Shown: positions 1 through 12,400 of the stretch, piece after piece
How positions within the stretch are numbered: the stretch's first letter is position 1
Layout: every line of letters begins with the position of its first letter
NCBI GenBank assembly: GCA_902781515.1
Contig: CACZJU010000001.1
Span: 62,001-126,000, forward strand
Direction of reading: 5' to 3'
DNA length: 64,000 bases
DNA from: an uncultured Bacteroidales bacterium
GTDB taxonomy: Bacteria > Bacteroidota > Bacteroidia > Bacteroidales > Bacteroidaceae
The notes under the pieces: model-generated
What the model saw: the letters and a program-made list of their open reading frames with translations, nothing else
The model's database searches: none
What the model was told of the DNA's origin: nothing
Program-made: the position numbers and the translations under genes

Positions 1-384
1 GTTGCCGATGCTGCGACGAATACATCGAACGGTGTGACGACGGCACAGAACGCCTTCCGTCCTTACTTCGTTGCCACGGCTCATGTTGGTGGTAGCGGTA
101 GCGGCAAGCATATGCTTCCCGAGCGTATCGTCTTCGGCGGCAATAATGGTGAACTGTATGAGGAAGGACCTGAGACAGAACTCAATGGTGGCATTGAGAT
201 TTCAACACGCGGTCGCGCCATCATAGTCAAGTCGAACATGAAGGTTGACACTACCATACGCATTGTCAATGTTGCAGGTGTAACCGTCACCAGCTATGTT
301 CTGGAGCCGGGTAAGACCGTTGAGACTCCCGTTAATGCCCATGGCACATACGTAGTTAACCGAAAGAAGATATTTGTGCAGTAA
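1..384 (+). CDS. 3' end of a secreted surface protein with T9SS-like C-terminal tail (5' truncated)
   Basis: The frame is open from the first base of the window to a TAA at 382-384, so the gene starts upstream. The visible 127 residues end in a compact beta-rich tail: an IEISTRGRAIIVKS strand, then RIVNVAGVTVTSYVLEPG, then GTYVVNRKKIFVQ. That layout (VxNxxGxxV, a turn, then GxYxVxxxKxxV at the very end) is typical of type IX secretion C-terminal sorting domains in Bacteroidota, which route proteins across the outer membrane to the cell surface. The region before it (AFRPYFVATA, then RIVFGGNNGE) resembles the juncture before the tail in Prevotella surface proteins. The catalytic or binding part lies outside the window, so its role is unknown. 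It ends 52 bases before the giant gene with no terminator between, so the two are probably co-transcribed. Confidence 0.7.
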   Translation, partial: VADAATNTSNGVTTAQNAFRPYFVATAHVGGSGSGKHMLPERIVFGGNNGELYEEGPETELNGGIEISTRGRAIIVKSNMKVDTTIRIVNVAGVTVTSYVLEPGKTVETPVNAHGTYVVNRKKIFVQ

Positions 385-396
385 TAAAATGAATAC

Positions 397-426
397 AACA
401 TATAAAGATATAACATATAAAGATAT
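397..426. repeat. Perfect 15-bp tandem duplication at the start of the giant gene
   Basis: Two abutting identical 15-bp copies (AACATATAAAGATAT at 397-411 and 412-426) lie between the first in-frame ATG (389) and the ATGs at 425 and 437. If translation began at 389, the duplication would add an ITYKD pentapeptide. The following ATG at 437 begins a much better signal peptide, so the repeat is more likely untranslated leader. Confidence 0.8.
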
Positions 427-436
427 GATACGAAAT

Positions 437-3400
437 ATGAGTGTTAAAAGAGATATTCTCAAGAGCCTTCTATTTTTTATTATACTAACTCTCGGCACAG
501 CCAAAGGTTGGGCACAGGACTATACAGGTCTGTATTATATCAGTGGTAATAATCAGGGTGTGAAAAGCTATGACCCTGATAATATTGCCTCTAACTACTA
601 CCTGTGTCCTACAGTAGATTGGTTATATTATGATGCTGAGGCTGACAACAAATTCACAAATGTTGATAATGGCCAGCCGTTCCTTACGAGTTATCAGTAT
701 AGGAATGGTGTAAATGATTCTACTGAGGCTGTATGGAGGATTCAAAAACACGCCACCGAGAATTACTATTACATCATTCATAATAAGTCCAATAGATATC
801 TTGTTAGCAACGCTTCTATTCCTACCAGCGGTGCTAATCGTCTTCGTGTTCACCTTGAAGCGTCAATTCCTTCTGGCGACGATGCAGACTATGCCTTGTT
901 TGCAATTACACGTGCGAAAAAAAATAATGATTACTATTATTATTATATTACTCCCAAAAAGTTTAGCAATTGGTATTTGAATATTACCCAGGGAAATAGA
1001 AATAGCCTTCAGGGAACAGCTGATAAAACCGATGGTCCTACAGGTGCTCCTACTGCTCCTATGGGAACTTTGGCATACAACAACGTTGGTGGAACCCTCG
1101 GTCTTTGGAATTCTTCCAGCGACTGGACGAGCCAATTTTTTATTGAAGATGTAATAGTTCCTGAACCTACGTTCACGGTCAATGCGTCGGGTGATGTTTC
1201 GATTTCTTCGGAGGAAGGGACTACCATCCGTTACACACTTGACGGAACAGATCCTACAGTTTCAAGTACAACTTATTCCACAGCAATCTTGTCTGCAAGC
1301 GTACTTGCTGCATCATCCGTTAAGGCCATTGCCGTCCGTACATTTGACAATAAGACTTCCGCAGTGGCCACCTTGCCAGTACAGAACTATACGTTCCATA
1401 TCATTAATAAATCAGGCAATATTGCTATTTCAAGTCAGACTGTCAGACATCCTGCCGGTTATCCGTTGACGAGTGGCTATACTGACATTCCTGCTGAGAT
1501 TAGAAGCCCGTATATCAGTGATGAATCGATACATTTCTATAATTCAACTACCACTAACGTTGGACACCAAATAAGCGCGACTCCTGCCGATGGAACCGAC
1601 ATTTATGTGACATACACCACGAATAATCTGATGGAGAAATTCCTGCATCTTCGTGGAGAGCGCGTCATGAATATTACCATAGGCGGCACATACATCTATG
1701 ACAGTGGTTCTAACGGAAGCGGTGCTTTTGCTCAAAAGGCATCGCCAACTACTGATGAGAAGGCGAATAGGAGATACTTGTGGATGATTTCCGGCAACGA
1801 CCCGTATGACATACAGATTCAGAACCTCGAAACGAGCAACTATTTCGGATATACCACATCTCCATCAACGACTCTCTTTTTAGACGACGAGCCAACTAAC
1901 AAGAAATTCATTCTGATGAGTGGAAATGCTACTGGTGTCTATACTGGCGAGGGAGACCATTACGAACAGATGGAGTTGATGGCTGCTACGGGCGGAACCA
2001 CCTACTATCGTGTAAGATATGATAGCGACTTTAACATAAGCACGACGGCTGACAGGTCAAAACAACAGGTATGTGCCTATCCGAACAAATCGAATGTTAC
2101 ATATTCTCTGATAGACAGGAAGGGCGCTCTCTTGACAACCATTAGCACCACAGCAGAGGAATTAATACTTCCCGAAGAGTGGAGGAGTCCGCTTGTTGAT
2201 TACCAATACTGGCCTTCCAGTGCATTCACAATAGAAGGAGGCGTATATACAAAGGTCGTTGACCCTGCTCCCACACAGTTGACTAATCTTGCCGGTGCAT
2301 TAGATGGTCAGATATATGTTACCTACACCCTCAAGACGAACGTGGACGGCTCGCACAAGTACGACCTCGACGGACGCAATAGCCTGAATGTTGCGAATAA
2401 GGTTAATAAGACCTACATGCTAAAGTTTGAGCATGGTGAATCCTTTAAGCAGGAAGACGGTAGCGATGGTGTGATGAATGTAGCCAGAAAAGCATACTAT
2501 CCATACAATAACGGTGACGCAACGCTGTATGTCTATGGTGAAGAACGTTGGGAAGAGCAATTAGCTAATGGTGCCTCCACCCGTACACGTTGGCTATGGT
2601 ACATCGAACCAGCAAACAATCCGTCTTCGATTGACGAACTCGACCCATATCATGTTAAGATTTCGTCGTATCAGAACCAAACGAATTATAAAATCGATGA
2701 TGATAACATAACACAATTCCACTCCTACCTACGCACCTATAAGCCCACAGGTCACAGTTCCATTGTCACCGGTGTTACGAACAATAACCCATTGGTGACT
2801 GGAGGAGCAGCAAGTGCCCCTGCAAATAATAGTCTGGCTACGGAATATATGATTCTGGGTACGTCGGAAGGAGCATTGAAGTTGACGACCTTCGACAAAG
2901 TTGATGACGGGGATGGCAATCCTGCAAATGACGTACGTGTTACTGTCAATTCTTTCGAGCAATACTGGAAGAACAATCCCACGTGCTATGATATTTTGGT
3001 AGCTGCAGATAAACCTGTTATTGAAAATACACCAGTGGATGCAAATCTAAGCAGTGCACAAAAGGCTGTGCTTGAGGCTAAGGGCTGGCATGTATATTCA
3101 GCATGGGCTAATTCTGCCGTTTGGTCGTCAAACAAGAAAGCCTCCAAGACTTTCAGAGAGGGTAATCACTGGTTCCAGACCGTTAGTATGGGAGATGGCT
3201 CTTTCACACTTGAGGAAACGACTTTGGCAACCATGCTCGTCCTGCTCGACCAGCACGGATGGGAGATTGCACGTCTTCCACTTCCAAGTGGTCCTACCGA
3301 CCCGAAACGTAAGGAACGCTATGCCAACCTCCACAGGTACAACAGCCCCATGGTTGAACGCTACCATTATTGGAAGAAAGGAAAAAAGGTTCCTGGCTAC

Positions 3401-6400
3401 CATAAATTTGAAGTTTCCGACTATGCTACTGTCAGTGATGTAGATCTTAATGAATATACTTCAGATGAACTGGGTAGGGCAAACCTTGACGACCCTCTCC
3501 AGACACCTAACCTTCCAAACTATGAAACTCAGGCTTTTGAGGACGGAAAGGAGCGCGACTGGTATGTCACATACGATGTGAAGCCACAATATGCCCATGC
3601 ATATATAGGTGCTGCTACTGAAGGTGGTACAGCCGCATCTCCGTACTTGCTGAAAATGGGTGGCAAGTATGCCAAGATAAATGGGACGTCTTTAACATCT
3701 GTTGTAGATAAACCGAGTGATGAGTTGGACTACGATGATAAGAAACCTTGGTACTGGTATTTGAAGCCCAATTTCAATATAGATAAGGAAATGGGTTATC
3801 TGTATGATGTCAGAGAAGATGAGGAAGACCCCGAAAGTCACATTATTACGGAAAGCGAGACCAATACAGCCTACCACGCTAATGGTCAGTCGGGCTTTGA
3901 CCCCTATAACGTGCAGATTCAGAACGTTGATGATGATACCTATTATTTCAACGCTGATATATCCGGCTCTGCATTGGGCAACGGTGTTTGGGAGGCAGCC
4001 TCATCGAATGGGTTGAAACTTGATAACCTGGCAACAGAAGCCCCATACCCCCAAACGGCTACCGGTTATGACCAGACAACGCTGAAGATAACCAACGCCA
4101 CCTTTATGGTATTAGATGATGGCAATGGCAATATGCGTCTGATGCCTCGTTTCGACCATAGCAGGGTTGTTCAGTCCTTTAGCACGCTTACGACGCCTGC
4201 ATCTGCCCGTCCGGCAGGTGATAGAGGAGCGGGCGTTCAGTCATTATTTATCGAACCGATTCCGGTTCTTGCCAGGACTCAGGCCGATATCATAAATATG
4301 GAAGGATACTATATCCTTGATTCCCATTTCAACTTGACTTCATCCATAGGCACCTCTGAAGCTCCTTTCGGGGGAACTATTGATGGTCAGTTAAATACAT
4401 ATAATTTATCTGTGCCTTTGGTGGCATACGCAAGCGGTGCTGTCATCAAGAATGTTATACTCGATAATATCCACATCACTAGTGGAACTGCAGCCGGCAA
4501 TGTCGGAGCCATTGTTTGTGAGGCTACTGGTAACACTCGTATCTATAACTGCGGCATTCTTGCCACAGGTAGTACACTGGATGAAGATGGTATTGTTACT
4601 TCTTGCGGCAGTTCTGTCAGCGGTTCAAACTATGTCGGCGGTATCGTAGGTCTGCTCGACGGCAATTCCCGTGTCATCAACTGCTTCAGTTATGCCGATG
4701 TCTTAAATGGAAGCGACAAGGGCGGTATTGTGGGATACAATAATTATGCCTCTAATACTTTGAATACTGAAAATATCAGGACTATGGTGATGAACTGTAT
4801 GTTCTATGGCAATATCTCTTCTGGTGGAAATGTATCTCCCATATATGGTGGTGAAATAATTAGTAACAAGGACCATTACGGTATTGGTAACTACAACTAT
4901 TTCCGTGCTGAAGCTCCATACGTTGTAAATCAGGAATTTAATAAAGCTAACTGCGCCCTGATGGCAGAGACACGTTACCTGCAGCGTTTCGAATTCTTCC
5001 GTAATCTGATGAACAGTCATCGTGAACTGGCTGCTTGGTGGGCTACAGACGATGCTGCCAACAAGGACGAGATGATGAAGTGGGTGCTGGAACCCTCACA
5101 GATAGGTACAGCCACTCCTTATCCCATTCTGAAAGCTCCTGGCAAATACTCGTCGGTGGTGAATATCGATGCAGCAAATGCTCCTACAATAGGAGACCGC
5201 AACACTGGTAAAAAGTTGGGCGAGCTGGCCGTACACATACAGATGGGCAGCGGCGGTGCACAATATGGAGCACCCGTTGGAGCCGCCATCACCACATCCG
5301 ACACAACCCTCGTTATTACAGATAAGGACTTCAAGCATTTCAACTTCAACTATGGCAAGGTACAGTTGCCCTATTATAATGATGTGGGTACAAACAATTA
5401 TAGAAAAGCAAGTGCACCTGATGCTACAAGTCGAGTGGTGACGGGCTGGAAGATTGTCAGCATCACTGGCGGTACGGCAGGTTCTTACACTACCGGTGCC
5501 GATGCCACAACAGATGCCAATGGCAATATCACGGAAACGCCATATAACTTCGCCGACCGTAACTGCACAAACAAAGACCTATACAGCGTTAGCGGTCGTG
5601 TCCTCAATCAAGGTGCTTATTGGGATGTGCCCGAAGGTGTTACAAACATTACCATCGAACCCTACTGGGCCAAGGCCGCCTATTTGGCTGATGACTACGC
5701 TGATGTAGTGTATGACGCTGGTATGAGTACATCATATAATGTTCCATACGTTGGTGGTGGACAAATATACTCGAATGGTTCTTCATATCTCATTGCCGGG
5801 GAAGACCAGAAAGTATATACCTCTGTGGACAATGCCCGAAATCAGTTGGACAAGAACAAAACTGTTTATGACTGTGCCATCGTGCTGGTAGGTAACGCCC
5901 ATAAAATTGGTCTGTCCTCGGCTGATGGCAGTTGGGCATATACCATTATGTCGGCTGACTTTGATCACGACAACGAGCCCGACTACTCCTACATCCTGCG
6001 TTACAATGACCGTTCCGAATGCCATCCTGTCAGAGCCGATTTTATCAACATCCCTGGTCTCGGTATGGCGCAGAAATCTACTGGAAGTTCTGGTTCCTAC
6101 AACTTCGGTATTATGATACCAAAGGGATGGTTTGAGACCACCAATACTTCCCTTTCCCGATTCACTCAGTTTGAGTATGAACACAGTAGCCATCCTACCA
6201 CCGCTCCGCTTATCTTGCAGGGCGGCGTCATGGAGCAATGGGTGAGCAACAACCAGAAGGGTACTTCAAATAAAATACCTTATATCCACATAGGAGGCAA
6301 CGTATGGTTCAAGGAATTTCATACGGGCTGTCACCAAGACAAACAAATTGCTACCAAACACTCACCAATTTCTGTGACTGGTGGCGATTTCGACGAGTTC

Positions 6401-9400
6401 TATCTCACTGGTCTCTACCGAGGCGACATAACAAGTTTTGCCGACAATGCCGAGTGCTATATAAACGGTGGTCGCTTTGGTATCGTATGCGGTGCAGCAA
6501 TGGAAGGTATCGGTAAAGCCAATGGTGCCGATAACACGGGCAACATTGTCTGGTCGATTCAGAATGCCGACATCAAGGAGTTCTATGCTGGCGGCCTCAA
6601 CGCAGCCAAGCCTGTAACTGGAAATCTCAGCACCACCATCACTGGTAGTCATGTGGACTTCTTCTGCGGTGGTCCTAAGTTTGGTAACATGAGTGCAAAT
6701 AAGACAGTTGTTACCAACGCTACCAACTGTGTGTTCGGCACCTATTTCGGTGGTGGTTACGGTGGCAACTCATATAGCCGTCAGGCACCGAGGAACCATA
6801 ACAATATTGTGAACTTTCCCCATAACGATAAAGATGCAGGTAACCATGCTTCTTGGAACGCATGGTTGAACGCATACTACAAACAGAGCTACAATGATAC
6901 GTACGGTGGAATTTCCACCCAGTTCAGTTACCAGTTCCTGCCAATGTCGAGTAACGTTACCAACGTAGCGCGTATCTTTGTGGATTATGTCAGTTTCTCT
7001 ACTGCAACCACACGAAACGTTACTTCCAACCTGACGGGTTGCACCATAACTGGTAGTTTCTATGGTGGTGGTAGCCTTGGTAAGGTTGAAGGTCCTGTTA
7101 CCTCTACTCTGAACAACTGTACGGTTAACGGCAACGTGTTTGGTGCCGGATATTCGGCAAAACTGCCTACCATTGAGGTTGACAGTCTTGGGTTCAGGAC
7201 AGAGCCATATTACTATACAGATTTCGGTACTTACCGTTACGGCGTAAAGGGTCAAACTACTACTTATACTTGGGGACATGCCAATACCCCAAGCATTGAC
7301 AAGACTAACAAGATTATCTATACGACCGAAAATCTCGATGGTTTGGGTACTGTAAGCGGTTTGGCACGGTTGACCATTACCGGTAATACGGTTGTAAATG
7401 GTGACATCTATGATGAAGAAGGCAACATTACTTCGGACAAAGGCGGTGTATTCGGCGGCGGTGATGAATCTGATGCCTTAGGTAATACAGAGGTGAACAT
7501 TCAGGCAGGAGGAAGCTCGGCTATCGTTAATGTCTTTGGTGGCGGTAACACAGCTGACGTGCTTGGTAATACCGAGGTTAACATGACCAGCGGTAATGTT
7601 ACCCGCGACATCTATGGTGGTGGTAAGGGTAAGACTACTATCGTTAGAGGTGATGTAACGGTAAACATCGGTGCGAAGGACGGTGGTGGTGCTCTCAGCG
7701 GTACTGGTAATATTGGCGGCGACGTCTATGGTGGTTCTGCTCTTGGAGATGTTAATGCCACTAAGGAAGAAGGTTATGACTTCGATGTTGACCCCGATGC
7801 TCATATTGCTGCAACAGCAGAAAAGACAACTAACGTATATATCTACGGCGGTGCGATAACTGGTAGTGTATTCGGTGGAGGTCGTGGCTCATTGGCTGTT
7901 GGCACATTGGGAGATCCCGGATATGAGGCTCCAATAGATGCCCGCAACTTTACAAATACAGCCGTCACAATGGAAGGCGGAACTGTAGCTACTGCTGTAT
8001 ATGGCGGTAGTAACATCAATGGTGTACTGAAGGGCACATCTACGGTAACTATTACCGGTGGTTCTGTGGGTACTCTTCCCACAGGCTCAGACCCCTATAC
8101 CGATGTTGTATTCGGTGGCGGCTATGGTCAGCCGACTATTGTTCAGGGTGCCGTAAGGGTGGATATAGGAACCTCTGGTCAGGTATCCGGCGGTGCCACA
8201 TTCAACGGACATATATACGGCGGTGGTGCATTAGGTAGCGTGAACTCTTCCACAGAAGTCAACCTGAACAAAGGTACCATCAATGGTAATGTCTTTGGTG
8301 GCGGTTTGGGTAAACAGGCTGTAGCTGCTGTAGCTGCTGACCCAGAACATGGTATTGAAGCACAGCCTGCACAGCCGGCAATTAATGCTGTCGTTGGCGG
8401 TAATGCCACAGTGACACTTGACGGTGCCTCGCTGACCTATTCAGGTGTATCGCCAAAGACTGGACAGATATTCGGCGGTAACAACCTGCAAGGTTCGCCC
8501 AGCGGTCACATCAAGGTTCATGTGAAGAGGACTATACCAGTATCTGAACAGCCTTATGATGTCGCTGCCGTATATGGTGGTGGTAACGAAGCCGACTATA
8601 ATCCTACAGCAGATGACTATGCCCAGGTAATTATCGAGGGTTGTAACATTTCAAGCATCAAGGATGTATATGGCGGTGGTAATGCTGCTGCCGTACCCGC
8701 AACCGAGGTATTGATTCTTGGTGATAAGATAATTGAGAACGTATTCGGTGGTGGTAATGGTGAGTTAGGTGCAGACCATGCTGCCCATGTCGGTTTCCAT
8801 CGCGAATCAGACCTCTCTAAGACCAATTATACCAATGGTACTGGTAAGACTGAGGTTAAACTGGTAGGCGGTACAATCACTAATGTCTATGGTGGTAGTA
8901 ACAGTAATGGTGACATCCGTGGTGGTGCATATATTACCATGCCTCTATTAAGTGAATACAGCAGTACATACGATTGCTGTTCTACATTGACAACCGAACA
9001 TATCTATGGTGGTGGTAAGAACGCCGATATGAGCGGTGGTACCAACATCGTACTGGGCTGTATGCCTAATCAGTGGATTGATGAGATTTATGCCGGTGCA
9101 CAGAATGCCGATGTGGAAGGCGATGTAAGTCTGACCATTACCAGTGGCATGTTCAAGCGCGTGTTCGGAGGTAACAAGGATGGCGGTAAGCTGAAGGGTT
9201 CTATCACCGTGAATATCGAAGAGACTGGAGGTTGCGATACTCCAATCCTTATTGGTGAACTCTATGGCGGCGGTAACTTGGCAGGCTATTCTATTTATGG
9301 ATATGATGGTAGTGGTAACCCAAGGACTGAAGCTCAACTGAGGACCGACATAAGCGGAAGGGCTGAAAACGATGGAAAGACAGAAGAGCAGTTGGAAGCA

Positions 9401-12400
9401 ATCTTCCAAGCAGAGAAGTATGACAACCCACAATTAAACATCCGTGCCTTTACCAGCATCGGCAGTGTATATGGTGGTGGATATCAGGCTCAGATGATTG
9501 CCGACCCACATGTTGACATCAATGTTGTAAAGGGTAGCCATGCCGCTACAGCCTATGCAGGGGAAACATTAGAGAATGTTCCCATCAAGAAGAAAAACGG
9601 TTCTGGTGACATCGTAGATGCAACCATAGATATAACCCTCCCAGCTCATGCAGAGAATAAGATAGGTACTATCGGCAATGTATATGGTGGTGGTAACTTG
9701 GCAGATGTTACTGGTGATGCTGAAGTCAACATCGGCACTGAGACAACTGTAGGATTCGTAACGGAGCCGGTACATCGCAGGGCTATTCCTGCCGAGCCAA
9801 TGACTCCAAATGCCGAGACCGGTCTTTATGATGTTTCTGTAGATGGTGCCAACATTACCGGCAATGTATATGGTGGTGGTAATGATGCCGACATCACTGG
9901 AGATGCACAGGTGAACATCTGTGCTAAGAAGGGCGAAGGTGAGACATATAATTGTATTACTGCCAATAGCTCGAAGGTTGCAATCGGAGGCGCAGTCTAT
10001 GGCGGTGGTAAGGGTGAATCCACCAATGTCAACAACACCAAGGTTGTTATGGGCGGCGGTGCTGTAGCACATAGCATCTATGGTGGTGGTGAGTTCGGTT
10101 GTATCGAACAGAACACTAACATCAACATCATGGCAGGTGCCATTGGTGACCCCGACAATGAGCGTGGTGGTGAAACCTATGGTAACGTATATGGCGGTGG
10201 TAAGGGTGAGTGTGACAAGACGAAACCATCAGCCGGTCTCATCAAGGGTAACACCAACATCAACATCACCGGAGGTAATATATACCATAATGTATATGGC
10301 GGTGGTGCTTATGGTTCGGTCGGAACATACACCGTTGTAGAAAGTGTTACCGAATGTGCCGAAGGTACTGGTTCTGCCACCATCAACATCAATGGCGGTA
10401 CCATCGGCATCAATGGTAAGGAGAATGGTATGGTATTCGGTTCTTCACGTGGTGAGGTTGCCAAACCTACAGGCTCTCCTGCTGAAGACCCCAACGACTA
10501 TCTGGCATGGGTTAATGAAACACATGTCACCATTGGCGATTCTAATAATGAAACTCCAGACCCGGTAATCAAGGGTTCTGTCTATGGTAGTGGTGAGAAC
10601 GGACATACTTATACCGATACAGAGGTTATTATCCACAGCGGTACCATAGGTATAAACAGTTCTGAAGTTGTTACCTATTATAAGAATAATGATGTCGAAT
10701 CAGACGTTGTATATAGTGGACCAGCATACGATTATCCATATCGTGGCAATGTATATGGTGGTGGTTGCGGTACTGACCAATATGATTCTGATTCTGACGG
10801 CATTGATGACACCTACAATCCCAAGTCTGGTTGGGTTGGCGGCACGGCTTCCGTTACCATCAATGGTGGTACGATAGTCCGCGATGTCTATGGCGGTGGT
10901 TCTATGGGCTCCGTTGGCGGTAGCACGTCTGTCGAGATTAGTGGCAATGCAGTAATAGGTGCAAGTGGTAGTAATGGTGGATATGTATATGCTGCAACCC
11001 GTGGTGATGCATCACTTGACGATGCCCATCAGGCATACGTTGCCGCATCGTCCCTGACAATCAGTGGCGGTACCATAAATGGTGATGCCTATGGTGGTGG
11101 TCAGAATGGTATCGTAAAGGGTGCAGTAACAGTAAGTCTGTCAGGCGGTGAAGTTAAGCACGATGTCTATGGCGGCGGTGCTTTGGCAAAGACCAATACA
11201 GAGTATCTTGCAGGCGATCCCACCAAGGGAACTTACACTACCACAGTTACGATGTCTGGTGATCCTGGAATCACTATTAGAGGCAACCTCTATGGTGGTG
11301 GTTTGGGACGCAAGGCTGAAGGCGCAGTCCTTTATGCTGATGTTGAAGAGTATAATACTGCTAAGGGTACATCATTGACACCAGAAGCATTTGGTGCATT
11401 ATCTGATGCAGAAAAGACAAAGACTGCTGCCGTGATTGCCATTCCTGCCAATGTGAATGGTCCTGTTACGGTTAATGTAAGTAGCGGTACAGTAGAGAAT
11501 GTGTTTGGATGTAACAACCTGAATGGTGCTCCACAGGTATCGGCTGCTGTAACAATTGCTGGCGGTATTGTCAACCACGATGTATTCGGTGGCGGTAATC
11601 AGTCCGACTATGGTCACGATACAAATGTAACTATGACGGGCGGTCGTGCCGACCGAATCTTCGGCGGTGGTAGTGAGGCCGATGTTGCAGGTAGCGTAAC
11701 TATCACTATCAGCGGCGGTAAGGTAGTCAACGATGTCTATGGTGGCGGTGCATTGGCAAACACCAATACAGCAAACTGGACACTCGGAGCTCCGAGAGCA
11801 ATATATGTTGACATTACATCGGTAATGACTGTCGGAACTACCGTAGTAACTGGACTATATACTGAGTCTGGCGGTGTCTATACTGAAATTACTGCCGCAG
11901 ATACCAAGGCTGCATCCGGAACGACCTATTATGAGCGTAGAATGCTGCCGGGCAACTGGGCAGCAGGTAAGACCTCTTCCAGCAACACCACAACACTCAC
12001 TCTTACCGGTGGTATTTTTGGTAACGTATATGGCGGCGGCTTGGGTGATACCTCCACTCCTGTATATGTGTTTGGTGATGTGAGTGTAATCATCAACAAA
12101 CCTGAAGACATTACAAGCAATGGAGGCCTTGGTGCGGCATTCTCAAAAGACCCAAGAGACGTTACGGTAAGTGGTGTTTCCTACACAGCCGTACCTAATA
12201 AGGGTCGTGTGTTTGGATGTAACAATGTCAATGGTACGCCTCTTGGCAATGTGCTTGTAGAAGTATATGGCACACGACAAATCGACAATAAGGATAATTA
12301 CATAGCCGGTCATAAGAACTATGAGATTCAGGCCGTATATGGCGGTGGTAACCAGGCCGACTATGTTCCAGATAACGGAAAATCGACGAAGGTAAATATC

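Noticed and set aside
374..436. Start of the giant gene at the first in-frame start-like codon (374, MCSNKM...)
   Set aside because: It would overlap the upstream coding sequence and put 21 hydrophilic residues before an otherwise textbook signal peptide.
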